This document shows, in pieces, positions 24,352-33,209 of a stretch of DNA of 33,209 nucleotides. This DNA comes from JALONO01 sp038209965 (GTDB lineage Bacteria > Bacteroidota > Bacteroidia > Cytophagales > Thermoflexibacteraceae): NCBI GenBank assembly GCA_038209965.1, contig JBBQXF010000051.1, positions 1-33,209 of the forward strand, in the 5' to 3' direction. Below the pieces are notes generated by a model. It was not told where the DNA came from. It did no database searches and saw nothing but the letters and a program-made list of their open reading frames with translations. Each line of letters starts with the position of its first letter. Position 1 is the first letter of the stretch. Position numbers and translations under genes: made by a program.

Positions 24352-25968
24352 ATGGAAAACCTTGAAATTATCATTTTACTGCTCACCTTGACCACTTTTT
24401 TGGCGGTCATTTCCGCCAAGACCCGGTTCCCTTTCCCCATTTTGCTCATTTTGGTCGGAGTGGCGGCGGGCACGATCCCCTGGGTGCCAACCATCATCCT
24501 CAAGCCCGATATCGTGTTCCTGATTTTCTTGCCGCCACTGCTCTACTATTCGGCCTGGGGGCTGCCTTGGCCCGATTTCAAAGCCAACCTGCGCCCCATT
24601 ACCTTGGCCGGGGTGGGGCTGGTGTTTTTTACCACTTGCCTCGTGGCATGGGCCGCGCATGAGTATGTGCCGGGCCTGGGCTGGGCCGAGGCATTTGTGC
24701 TCGGGGCCATCATTTCCCCACCCGATGCCGTGGCGGCCGCCGCTGCCACCAAAGGATTGGGGCTTCACCGCCGGATAGTTACCATCTTGGAAGGTGAAAG
24801 CCTGATCAACGATGCCTCGGGCCTGGTGGCCTATAAATATGCCATTGCGGCGGTCATCACGGGGGCGTTCTCGCTCTGGCAAGCCAGTTTGCAGTTTGTT
24901 TGGGTGGCAACGGCGGGAGTCTTGGTTGGCTTGGTGCTGGGCTACATGATGGCCTGGATCCACAAGAACTTGGTGCATGGCCCACAGGAGGAGGTCACCC
25001 TGTCGTTCTTGACCGCTTATTTTGCCTACCTCATCGCGGAGAACCTGCACGTTTCCGGGGTGCTGGCCGTGGTGGCCTGCGGGCTGTACATGTCTTTCCG
25101 TTCCTCGGAGATTTACACCTTCCAAGCCCGGTTGCAGGGCCGGGCGGTTTGGGATACCGTCAATTTTATCTTGAACAGCATTGTTTTTATCTTGATCGGC
25201 CTCCAGTTAAAAACCATATTGGCCAACCTATCGAGCCAGTACGCGCTTGGCGATTTGGTCATTTATGGCTTGATCGTGAGCGGGGCCACCATTTTCGCCC
25301 GTTTCTTGTGGGTCTATCCGGCCGCCTACCTGCCCCGCCTGTCCAAACGGACCCGCACCCGCGAATATTTTCAGCACAGCAATGTGATCATCTTCTGCTG
25401 GGCCGGGATGCGGGGCGTGGTCTCAATGGCTGCTGCCTTTGCCCTCCCCCTCACCATGAACAACGGGCAGCCATTCCCCAACCGCGACCTGATTTTATTT
25501 ATCACCTTTGCTGTCGTTTTTGTAACGCTCGTGGTGCAGGGGCTCACGCTCCCGTGGCTCATCAAACTGCTCAAGTTACAACCGCACAGTATCTTGGCCG
25601 AAGAAGCCAAGATCCGCCTCCAAGTGGCTTATTCTTCCGTTGCCCACATTGAAGAAAATTTGTCGTTTGGGGTAATCAGCGAGCAAGTGCTCTCCCAGAT
25701 CAAGACCAAGTATGAGATCCGGATCAATCACCTGCAGGCCAGGCAAGCGCCAGTCAGCCAAGTCGAAGACCCAACCGCCAAGCCACTCGAAGATGCGGCA
25801 GCTATTTTTGAGCAGTTTATGGATATTCAGGTGGAACTGATCCGGGTGGAGCGGCAGTTTCTGCGCGATTTGCAGTTGGCTGGAAGCGTGGAGTCGGAAA
25901 TCATCCGCGACTTGGAACGCGAGCTGGACCTGGAGGAGGCCCGCCTCACCGGCCATGAACGGCAATAG
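24352..25968 (+). CDS. CPA1-family Na+/H+ antiporter
   Basis: 538 residues from ATG 24352 (MENLEIIILLLTLTTFLAV); the frame continues upstream to 24250 but that part has no antiporter character. About 12 membrane helices fill residues 4-410. The ion-binding region is GAIISPPDAVAAAAATKGLGLHRRIVTILEGESLINDASGLVAY, with D125 and D154 the likely key acids; CWAGMRGVVSMAAAFALPL lies near helix 11. A cytoplasmic helical tail (about 420-538) carries charged coiled-coil sequence. The protein should exchange Na+ (or K+) for H+ across the inner membrane and help pH and salt homeostasis. The family is NhaP/YjcE-like. It converges on the kinase at 25990 with 21 bp between. Confidence 0.92.
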   Translation: MENLEIIILLLTLTTFLAVISAKTRFPFPILLILVGVAAGTIPWVPTIILKPDIVFLIFLPPLLYYSAWGLPWPDFKANLRPITLAGVGLVFFTTCLVAWAAHEYVPGLGWAEAFVLGAIISPPDAVAAAAATKGLGLHRRIVTILEGESLINDASGLVAYKYAIAAVITGAFSLWQASLQFVWVATAGVLVGLVLGYMMAWIHKNLVHGPQEEVTLSFLTAYFAYLIAENLHVSGVLAVVACGLYMSFRSSEIYTFQARLQGRAVWDTVNFILNSIVFILIGLQLKTILANLSSQYALGDLVIYGLIVSGATIFARFLWVYPAAYLPRLSKRTRTREYFQHSNVIIFCWAGMRGVVSMAAAFALPLTMNNGQPFPNRDLILFITFAVVFVTLVVQGLTLPWLIKLLKLQPHSILAEEAKIRLQVAYSSVAHIEENLSFGVISEQVLSQIKTKYEIRINHLQARQAPVSQVEDPTAKPLEDAAAIFEQFMDIQVELIRVERQFLRDLQLAGSVESEIIRDLERELDLEEARLTGHERQ

Positions 25969-25989
25969 GCACGGGGCTGTTTGCCAGCG

Positions 25990-28900
25990 TTACTGACCGA
26001 TCGTGGCCAGTTCCCGGGCGATCAGCACTAGGGCATGGGCCAGTTCCACTTGAGTGGCGGCCACCAACAATTGGATTTTGGCCAACTCTGAAGGGGGTGT
26101 GGTCTCCAACTCCTCGGCTACTTTGGCCAATGCATCGAGGCCCAGTTGCTTGGCACCGCCCACCAACCGGTGGGCCAATTTCGGGAGCTGTCCCATGTCC
26201 CCGGTGGCCCATATCTGCGCTAGTTCGGCCTCCGCTCTGGTCAACTCGGTTTGGCTGGCCGACAGCACTGTACGCAGGAAGGCAGGCCCCAATGTCCGGT
26301 ACTCGGCCAATTTGTCCCAAGCGGGTGGCGGTTCATCCCCTTCCCCTATCACTGGACTTTGGGCAGCTCCTAAGTGCAGCCATTTGGTCAGCACTTGGGC
26401 CAAATGGCTTTCCACGATTGGCTTGCTCACAAAGTCGTTCATGCCAGCCGCCAAGCACCTATCGGCCTCCCCCATCGTATTGCCAGCCGTGCAACCTACG
26501 ATGGGAACGACTGCAAAACCGGCCAACTGGCGAATCTTGGCGGTTGCCTCATAGCCGCTCAGCCCCGGCATTTGCACATCCATCAGGATCAGGTCGGGGC
26601 GTTGGCTGTCACAGTGGATCAACGCCGCACTCCCGTCCATCGCCCCCACCACTTTGGCCAGCGGGGCCAAGCGCTGGATCAGCGCAATGGACAGGAGCAC
26701 ATTGATCGGATTGTCGTCCACCACCAGCACCAAGATGGGCCGATCGATCGTAGTGGGCGCTCTGGGGAGAGCCTCGTGGCCCTGAGTTTTTAAGGTGGTT
26801 GGGGGCAAATGATCGTCGTTCGCCGTTTGGCCATTGGCTTGCTCGGCCCGGAAACTGACCTCAAAGTAGAAAGTGCTGCCCTCGCCAAGGCTGCTCTCCA
26901 ACTGGAGCTGGCTGCCCATCAGCCCCAATAGCTGGTTGGAAATACTGAGCCCCAGGCCAGTCCCCCCGAAGTTCCGGGTAGTGGAAATATCGGCTTGGGC
27001 AAAGGCCGCAAAAATACTTCGTTGGTTGGCCGGGGCAATGCCAATGCCCGTGTCCCGAACCGAAAACCGGCAGCGGGCTTGCCCATCGGTCAGCGGGGAC
27101 ACGATTTCTGCCGTCAGTTCCACTTCACCTTGAACAGTGAACTTTACCGCGTTGCCCAGCAGATTGATCAACACCTGCCGGAGCCTCACCAGATCGGCCC
27201 AAATAAACCGGGGCAGATCGGGCGCCAAGCTAAGCCGTAGTTCCAAGCCTTTTGCTTGGGCCTGATAGGCTACCACTTGGCTGGTCTGGGCCAATAGATC
27301 GGGCAGATCCACTTGGGCGATGGCCAACTCGAGCATCCCAGCCTCTATTTTGGAAAAGTCCAAGATGTCATTCACAATGGCAAGCAATGTATTGGCCGAC
27401 AGCACTACATTACGGGCATAACTTTGCTGCACCGGATTCAGGTCAGTTTGCACCAGCAAGTTGGCGAAACCAACCACGCCGTTCAGGGGAGTGCGGATCT
27501 CGTGGCTCATACTGGCGACAAACTCTGACTTGGCCCGATTGGCCGCCTCGGCGGCTTCCTTGGCCTGTACCACCTGCGCATATTGTTTGCTGGCGGTGAT
27601 GTCGATGATGATGCCCTGGACCTGAACGGGCCGCCCCGATTCGTCCCGCACCAGCCGGCCCTTGTTGACCACCCATTTGATCGCCCCTTTGGTGGTGGCG
27701 ATCCGGTACTCGATCGCGTACCAGCCTTCGGTTTCCAGTGCGCGGTCCATCACACTGATCATCCACCTATCTTCGGGGACGATGGCCTTCACCCAAGACT
27801 TGGTGCCGGCGTGCAACTCGGCTTTGGTCAGGCCGTAAAGGGTCTCACACGAAGCCGAGGCAAAAATGATCTGGTAGTCGGGCAGGCTGACGGCCCATAC
27901 CGCATCAGTGAGCGAATCCAAGATTTCTTGGAGCTGCTGTTTGGTCTGCTGCTGGGCCAACTGATTGCGCTTTTTCTCATCAATGTCATAGAAGGCACCA
28001 TAAATCCGCCTGACGGTGCTTTGCTCCATTTGGGCCTCGCCCACTACCCGCACCCACCGCTCGCGTCCCTTGGCCGTGACCAATTGTAGTTCCTCATCAA
28101 AGGGCCGGCCTTCGGCAATGGCCAATCGCATCACTTTGACTATCCGGTCGCGGCTGTGCCCTGGTTTGTAAAAGTTGATGCGTTCTTGCAGCAAATCACT
28201 GAAGAGGGGTGCAGGCACATAATCCGCCGCCACTTCATGGATCTGTTTGGTGATGTCGGACCAATAAATGGTGCCTTGGACCATATCGACTTCCCAGCCC
28301 CCGATCCGGGCGGCTCGGTTGGTTTGGGCCAACAAATTTTGCGCGCGCAGCAGTTCCCCCTCGATGTGCAACCGGTGCAAACCATTTGCCAGTACCTGCC
28401 CAAAGGCCGAGAGCAATTGTTTTTCGTTTTCGGGGTAGAACTGGGCTGGGGCAGTAGAACCGAAAACAAGTACCCCTTGGGCTGGGTGGTCTTGTAGCAG
28501 GGGAATTGCCGTTAAACTGACCAAGCCTTGGGCCAACAGCGCGGCGCGGAACCTGCCCTCGGGCAGCGACCTCGCTTCTAGCAACTCCACTTGCCCAAAG
28601 CCTGGCGCGGCATAAAAAATTGCTGGGAAATCCGCAATCGGAAACCGGTGCGTTTCGGCCAAGGGATCAACCAACTCCGCTTGGTGCCATTCGTGGGCCA
28701 CCACGCCCGTTTGGCCGGCAAAATCCAGATCCAGATAAAAGGCAGCGTCGGCACGCACAAACGCGCTCACCTCAACCAGCGAGCGGCGGATTGCCACTGG
28801 CAATTGTGCGAGGGGCAGGTTGTAAAATTCGGTGCCAAACTGCATCAGCAATTGTTGGCGGGCGAGCTGAAGTTGGGCTTCGGCTTGGGCCTGGCGCTGG

Positions 28901-29271
28901 CTGGTGATGTCGTGGCCCACCGAGATATAACCGGTGCAGGTGCCCGATCCGTCCAAAATAGGGCTGATGGTCAGCTCGAGCCAGTAGTGAGCGCCCGATT
29001 GGTGATAATTGAGGATTTCTTCGCGGATATTGACCTTGGCCAGGATCGATTGGCGCAACCGATCCACTATGCCCAGATCGGTGCCGGGCCCTTGGAGCAT
29101 CGCACCGGGACGTTTACCCCGCATATCCGTCAAGGTAAACCCGGTTAGCTCGGTGCAAGCCGGATTGATCCAAGTGGTGAGGCCATCGGCATCGGTAATG
29201 ATAATCGAGTCGGCGACAAAACTGACGGCCAGCGAAGTTGCATTTTCATTGTTTTCGTCCTGCCCATTCAT
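25990..29271 (-). CDS. PAS/GAF hybrid histidine kinase with REC and Hpt domains
   Basis: 1093 residues, no membrane segment. Order: LOV-like PAS (12-128) without the photoactive Cys (GKRPGAMLQG, 52-61); GAF (145-305); PAS (315-435; TNRAARIGGWEVDM); PAS (445-560); linker KEAAEAANRAKSEF; HisKA with SMSHEIRTPLNG (H590); HATPase with NAVKF, DTGIGI, GGTGLGL; REC with LMDVQMP (D898) and K950; and Hpt with KLAHRLVGGAKQLG (H1034; the usual Lys after His-x-Leu is Val). It should run an internal relay from H590 to D898 to H1034. It shares its core and one PAS subtype with the next kinase (29449-33209), from which it is separated by 177 bp; the two probably arose by tandem duplication followed by shuffling of sensory domains. 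Confidence 0.93.
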   Translation of the reverse strand: MNGQDENNENATSLAVSFVADSIIITDADGLTTWINPACTELTGFTLTDMRGKRPGAMLQGPGTDLGIVDRLRQSILAKVNIREEILNYHQSGAHYWLELTISPILDGSGTCTGYISVGHDITSQRQAQAEAQLQLARQQLLMQFGTEFYNLPLAQLPVAIRRSLVEVSAFVRADAAFYLDLDFAGQTGVVAHEWHQAELVDPLAETHRFPIADFPAIFYAAPGFGQVELLEARSLPEGRFRAALLAQGLVSLTAIPLLQDHPAQGVLVFGSTAPAQFYPENEKQLLSAFGQVLANGLHRLHIEGELLRAQNLLAQTNRAARIGGWEVDMVQGTIYWSDITKQIHEVAADYVPAPLFSDLLQERINFYKPGHSRDRIVKVMRLAIAEGRPFDEELQLVTAKGRERWVRVVGEAQMEQSTVRRIYGAFYDIDEKKRNQLAQQQTKQQLQEILDSLTDAVWAVSLPDYQIIFASASCETLYGLTKAELHAGTKSWVKAIVPEDRWMISVMDRALETEGWYAIEYRIATTKGAIKWVVNKGRLVRDESGRPVQVQGIIIDITASKQYAQVVQAKEAAEAANRAKSEFVASMSHEIRTPLNGVVGFANLLVQTDLNPVQQSYARNVVLSANTLLAIVNDILDFSKIEAGMLELAIAQVDLPDLLAQTSQVVAYQAQAKGLELRLSLAPDLPRFIWADLVRLRQVLINLLGNAVKFTVQGEVELTAEIVSPLTDGQARCRFSVRDTGIGIAPANQRSIFAAFAQADISTTRNFGGTGLGLSISNQLLGLMGSQLQLESSLGEGSTFYFEVSFRAEQANGQTANDDHLPPTTLKTQGHEALPRAPTTIDRPILVLVVDDNPINVLLSIALIQRLAPLAKVVGAMDGSAALIHCDSQRPDLILMDVQMPGLSGYEATAKIRQLAGFAVVPIVGCTAGNTMGEADRCLAAGMNDFVSKPIVESHLAQVLTKWLHLGAAQSPVIGEGDEPPPAWDKLAEYRTLGPAFLRTVLSASQTELTRAEAELAQIWATGDMGQLPKLAHRLVGGAKQLGLDALAKVAEELETTPPSELAKIQLLVAATQVELAHALVLIARELATIGQ

Positions 29272-29448
29272 AGATAATTGACTTTTAGGATCAGTTGGGA
29301 TAATCTTTCCCTGAAAACGAAGTGGGTGGTTGAAGGTACAAAGAATATAACTAGCGAGAAAGTGCCACTAATATAGGAAAAAATGCGGATAATCTAAAAA
29401 AATTTGCTTTTGGCGCCGTTGCCCGAGTCGCCTCGGACGACACCCGCT
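29272..29448. other. Gap between the two tandem kinases
   Basis: This 177-bp stretch follows the right-hand kinase and precedes the start of the left-hand one, both read on minus. It is AT-rich near 29340-29400 and contains, on minus, TATTCTTTG (29347-29339), one base longer than the -7 consensus. No hairpin terminator or small gene is visible, so the downstream kinase may have its own weak promoter or be read with the upstream one. Confidence 0.35.
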
Positions 29449-32400
29449 TCAATCCACCAGCCGCAGGGCCTGATCCACCAAGTCACTGACCTTGGCCACC
29501 TCCAACTTGTTGGCCGCCAATAAACTACCAAAGGCTGGGTCTTCCAGATCGAGCAATTGTTCGAGTCGAACCGCCAATTCGGTGAGCCGATCTTGCTCCA
29601 AGGTAAGGGCCGAGCCGCGCAGGCGATGGCCGAGCTTTTTCAATTTGCCCAACTCCCCGGCGGCCACGACGTCGGCAATGAGGGTGATTGTGAGCGCCAA
29701 CTCGATCTTGCTGGCGGTCAGTACCTCGCGCACAAAGTAGGGATCGGTGCTCAAATAGGACAAGATGGTGCCGAAACCCAACGCGCTGGATCCCTCGGGT
29801 TTGGCATCGGCCATGACCGGGGACATACCCAGCCATTTCTCGAGGCTTTGGGCCAACCGATCTTCCAGCAACGGCTTGACCATGAAATCGTTCATGCCGG
29901 CAGCCAGGGCTTTATCGCGCTCGCCCGCGGCACTGCCCGCTGTGAGGGCGATGATGGGTGGCTGGGCCGCGTCACCGACCAATTGTCGGATGTGTTGGGT
30001 GGTTTCATACCCGTTGAGGCCGGGCATTTGCACATCCATAAAGATCAGATCAGGCTGGTTGGTCTGGCAGTAGGCCAAAGCCGCAAAGCCGTCAACGGCT
30101 TCCACCACTATCGCGTTGGGAACCAGCCGCCTTAACAAAGCACTGGAAAGCAACATATTGATGGGGTTGTCTTCCACGATCAGGATGGTGGCGGACAGCT
30201 CGCGGATCGATATGCGTCGGGCGGTGTGGCCCATGGCGGAGGAAGTGGCCTTGGGCCGGCCAATGGCAAAATCAGCCGTAAAATAAAACCGGCTGCCCAC
30301 GCCCAGGGTGCTTTGCAACGCAAGGCGGCTGTGCATGAGGGCCAATAATTTGTTGGAAATGCTCAGCCCTAGGCCCGTGCCCCCAAATTGGCGGGCGGTG
30401 GACACATCGGCTTGGTCGAATGCTTCAAATATTTTCCACTGATTTTCTGGGGCAATGCCAATGCCGGTATCTTGGACGGAGAACTGGAGCCGGATCTGTC
30501 CGGTAGAAGCGCCCGGCAGGGTGTCCACTGTGAGCATTATCTTGCCGGTGGTAGTGAACTTGACCGCATTGCCCAGCAAGTTGACCAATATTTGGCGAAG
30601 CCGAACCCCATCGGCTTGGAGGATCGTGGGCACGCTGGGCGAGACCTGACGGGAATACGCCAAGTTTTTTTCACGCATTTGATAAGCTACCGAACTGGAG
30701 GCTTGCTCCACTACTTCGGCTATGGACACCTCGACCACATCCAGGGCCAGCATCCCCGCCTCGATTTTGGAAAAATCCAAAATATCGTTGATGATGTCAA
30801 GCAATGAATTGGCCGATTGGTGGATGATCGTCAAGTAATCTTGCTGAAGTTCCGCTTTGGGCGCAGCGTTCAATAATAAATTGGCGAACCCAATGACCCC
30901 GTTGAGCGGGGTGCGGATTTCGTGGCTCATATTGGCCAAAAATTCAGACTTGGCCCGGTTGGCGGCTTCGGCGGCTTCCTTGGCCTGCACCAACTGTTGC
31001 TGGATCTGCCTTTGCTCGGTGACATCCCGCTCAATGGCCATCCAATGCGTGTAACAACCATTTTTATCCATAACCGGGATAACGGTGAATTGAACCCAGA
31101 ACGGAGTGCCATCTTTTTTGTAATTGATCAGCTCGGCGTCATAGGGCTCCCACTTCCGCAGGGCCTGTCCGATCCGGTGCAGTTCTTGGCGATCCGACAG
31201 CGGCCCTTGGAGGATGCGCGGCGTTTTGCCCATTACCTCCTCGGCGGTGTAGCCCGTCATCTGGGTAAAGGCTTGGTTCACGTACAGGATGCGCGGGCCG
31301 GGCCGATCAACTGGTTCGGCCTCGGTGATCAGTACTGAATCTTTGGCGTGGGTCACCACCGACTCGAACAGGCGCAATTCGCGCTCTTGGGCTTTGCGCT
31401 CGCTCACGTCTTGCAGCGTGCCATACAGGCGGATGCACTGACCCTCCCGCATTTCGGCCTTGCCCTCGACCCGGCCCCAGTATGAGCGCCCTTTAGTGGT
31501 CAGCATCTCGACTTCCAACACATACGGTGTCCCCTGTTGCAAGGCGAGTTGGACAGCGGCAAACCGCTCCCGGTCTTGGCCCGCCTTTACGCTCAAGCTG
31601 ACCCACTCCAACGTGGGCACATAGTCGGGGCCGCACTCGGCAATTTCCCGCATAGTATCCGACCAAATGATCTGTCCCGTGGCGGGGTAATACTCCCAGC
31701 CGCCGATCTTCGCCAACGCACTGGTCTGGGCCAGCAGTTCTTTGGCCCGGCGCAATTCTTCGGAGGCCGATTTATGACGGGTGATGTCTTCCAAAAAACC
31801 AGACCAGATCACACTGCCGTCCGCCTGCTGCTCAGGATTGGACCTGGCCCGCACCCAACGCTCATTAAAAGGGTGGATCAACCGGAACTCGTCCTGCCGC
31901 AGCACGGGGCTGGCCAACGTGGCGCGAAAACTTTGCAAGAGGTCGGCTTGATCTTCGGGGTGGACATAGTGCATCAGACCGCCGCCTTTCCACTGGTCGG
32001 CGGTCAGTTCGGGGAGCAAACGCTCGATGCCGCCGCTGGCATAGGTGAGGTGTGCCTTACCATCGGGGAAAGATTGGAACTGATAAATGCCCCCGGGAAC
32101 TTGCTCAACCAATTTTTGGAACAGCTCTTGGCTCTCCCGAACCGCGAGTTCGGCCCGCTTGCGGTCGGTGACATCTAAGCGCAGGCCTACCAGCCCCACT
32201 ACTTTGCCCGCCTGATCCTGCAAGGGGATTTTGGACATCTGGAAGCAGCGCATTGCACCGTCGTGGCGCGGCATCAACAACTCTTTTTCTAGCAAGGCCA
32301 CTTCCCCTCCCAGTACTCGTTGGTCGTCGGCCCGGAGCTCCCGGGCCACTTCTGGGGGAAAAAATGCATCATTGGTTTTGCCCAGCACTTGCGCTTCAGT

Positions 32401-33209
32401 GGCAGCCCCCACAAATTCATACTCGGCCCGGTTGGCCAGGACCCGCCTCGAGCCCAAATCTTTGACAAATACATTGATGGGCAGGTTGTCGATAATGGTG
32501 CGCAAGAGAAGGTAATCATCGGCTAGTTTGCGCTCGGCCCGCTTGCGGTCATCAATGTCCTGTAACGTACCGTAAATGCGCCGGCACACCCCGTTTTCAA
32601 ACTCGGGCACGCCGATGGAGCGCACCCAAAGTTTATGGCCGGTGGCCGTAACGATTTCCAGTTCTAAATCATAGGGAGTGCCCGCCCGGATGGCCTCGCC
32701 CATGGCATCAAGGGCCCGCTGTTTGTGCTGATCCTCGGCGTAAAGTTCACCAATTGAGTGCCAGTTTGGTTGGAAATCGTCTCCCACTTCAAAAATTTGG
32801 CCCGCGATCCGGCTCCACACCATCTGTTCGGTCTGAAGGTCAGCCTCCCAAGTGCCGATCCGGGCGGCATGATTGGTGCGCTCCAACAATTGCTGGGTTT
32901 TGGCCAGTTTGGCCGCTTGTTGTCTCTGTGCGGTGACATCGGTAAAAGTTGAAATGGCCCATTCCACTTCCCCATTGGCAGCCAAGTGCGGATCTGCATT
33001 GACCTCGATCCAAATCCGGTCACCGCTAATGGGCCGGGATAACCCCACGATTACTCCCCGGATGCTGCACTTGGTGGCAATGGCCCGGGCAGCGGGAAAA
33101 TCGTTGCCCAGAAAAGGGGTACCATCTTCGTGGATCGCGTTCCAGTCAGCGCTGATCGGTGCTTTGCCCCACAGCTTAGCCTCGGACACCTCCAATAGTT
33201 CACAAGCCA
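29449..33209 (-). CDS. Six-PAS hybrid histidine kinase with REC and Hpt domains (cut by right window edge)
   Basis: The frame is open to base 33209 (four codons before the TTG at 33195 read ACEL), so the N-terminus lies outside. 1248 residues are numbered here from that TTG. Visible: end of a PAS (1-92); PAS (97-217; TNHAARIGTWEADL); PAS (222-347); PAS (352-475); PAS (483-602; ALAKIGGWEYYP); LOV-like PAS (608-730; GKTPRILQGP with Pro659 instead of the photoactive Cys); HisKA with NMSHEIRTPLNG (H758); HATPase with NAVKF, DTGIGI, GGTGLGL; REC with FMDVQMP (D1054) and K1107; and Hpt with KLGHRLRGSALTLE (H1190). No membrane segment is present in the visible part. Close relative of the preceding kinase; two of its PAS domains resemble the third domain of that protein. 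Confidence 0.92.
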   Translation of the reverse strand, partial: ACELLEVSEAKLWGKAPISADWNAIHEDGTPFLGNDFPAARAIATKCSIRGVIVGLSRPISGDRIWIEVNADPHLAANGEVEWAISTFTDVTAQRQQAAKLAKTQQLLERTNHAARIGTWEADLQTEQMVWSRIAGQIFEVGDDFQPNWHSIGELYAEDQHKQRALDAMGEAIRAGTPYDLELEIVTATGHKLWVRSIGVPEFENGVCRRIYGTLQDIDDRKRAERKLADDYLLLRTIIDNLPINVFVKDLGSRRVLANRAEYEFVGAATEAQVLGKTNDAFFPPEVARELRADDQRVLGGEVALLEKELLMPRHDGAMRCFQMSKIPLQDQAGKVVGLVGLRLDVTDRKRAELAVRESQELFQKLVEQVPGGIYQFQSFPDGKAHLTYASGGIERLLPELTADQWKGGGLMHYVHPEDQADLLQSFRATLASPVLRQDEFRLIHPFNERWVRARSNPEQQADGSVIWSGFLEDITRHKSASEELRRAKELLAQTSALAKIGGWEYYPATGQIIWSDTMREIAECGPDYVPTLEWVSLSVKAGQDRERFAAVQLALQQGTPYVLEVEMLTTKGRSYWGRVEGKAEMREGQCIRLYGTLQDVSERKAQERELRLFESVVTHAKDSVLITEAEPVDRPGPRILYVNQAFTQMTGYTAEEVMGKTPRILQGPLSDRQELHRIGQALRKWEPYDAELINYKKDGTPFWVQFTVIPVMDKNGCYTHWMAIERDVTEQRQIQQQLVQAKEAAEAANRAKSEFLANMSHEIRTPLNGVIGFANLLLNAAPKAELQQDYLTIIHQSANSLLDIINDILDFSKIEAGMLALDVVEVSIAEVVEQASSSVAYQMREKNLAYSRQVSPSVPTILQADGVRLRQILVNLLGNAVKFTTTGKIMLTVDTLPGASTGQIRLQFSVQDTGIGIAPENQWKIFEAFDQADVSTARQFGGTGLGLSISNKLLALMHSRLALQSTLGVGSRFYFTADFAIGRPKATSSAMGHTARRISIRELSATILIVEDNPINMLLSSALLRRLVPNAIVVEAVDGFAALAYCQTNQPDLIFMDVQMPGLNGYETTQHIRQLVGDAAQPPIIALTAGSAAGERDKALAAGMNDFMVKPLLEDRLAQSLEKWLGMSPVMADAKPEGSSALGFGTILSYLSTDPYFVREVLTASKIELALTITLIADVVAAGELGKLKKLGHRLRGSALTLEQDRLTELAVRLEQLLDLEDPAFGSLLAANKLEVAKVSDLVDQALRLVD

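Noticed and set aside
24376..25125. Minus-strand frame (249 codons) inside the antiporter gene
   Set aside because: Antisense to clear membrane-helix coding sequence; rich in His, Gln and Gly as expected of a shadow.

Overview
The window reads as a chromosomal segment of a Bacteroidota bacterium, most likely from the Saprospiria/Cytophagia side of the phylum. The signs are a PD40-OmpA envelope protein, large PAS-rich hybrid kinases carrying REC and Hpt domains, a small PspC-like protein, several promoters of the TTG-(19-21 nt)-TAnnTTTG type, and almost no Shine-Dalgarno sequences. Base composition is moderately GC-rich and even. No rRNA, tRNA, CRISPR array, transposase, integrase or phage gene is visible. 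The taxonomic placement is inference from gene content.

Layout. 1-3209 (minus): an envelope protein with TPR-like, PD40 and OmpA parts, followed downstream by the N-terminal 93 residues of a CHAT-fold protein cut by the left edge. 3478-8400 (plus): a 1640-residue soluble hybrid histidine kinase. 8528-12511: EF-P (minus) with asparagine at the usual modification site, then a secreted LRR protein, rpiB and ugd (plus), closed by a strong palindromic terminator. 12751-15665 (plus): a LOG-family protein, a membrane-anchored lytic transglycosylase, a 48-residue DUF2256 zinc-ribbon protein and a secreted repeat protein. 15882-16478 (minus): an ECF sigma factor. 16797-18543 (plus): a secreted NTF2-like protein and moeA. 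18667-21712 (plus): a CHASE3-GAF protein with a long repetitive coiled coil and no kinase domain, overlapping a 153-residue unknown. 21763-22086: a decayed DUF486 gene. 22205-24209: pdhB (minus), a PspC-like protein (plus) and a conserved unknown (minus). 24352-25968 (plus): a CPA1-type Na+/H+ antiporter. 25990-33209 (minus): two related PAS-rich hybrid kinases, the second cut by the right edge.

How the genes fit together. Signalling dominates: three unorthodox kinases each carry HisKA, HATPase, REC and Hpt in one chain, with an ECF sigma factor and a membrane sensor that lacks an output domain. Each kinase could run an internal four-step phosphorelay, but no separate DNA-binding response regulator lies beside them, so their final targets must be elsewhere. 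The remaining genes are mainly housekeeping or envelope functions (EF-P, RpiB, UDP-glucose dehydrogenase, pyruvate dehydrogenase E1 beta, MoeA, transglycosylase, antiporter).

I found no clear new multi-gene defence or mobile system. The most interesting points are the Asn-type EF-P, the orphan CHASE3-GAF coiled-coil protein grown by recent 210-bp duplications, the frameshifted DUF486 gene, the CHAT protein at the left edge, and several intergenic inverted or repeated motifs.
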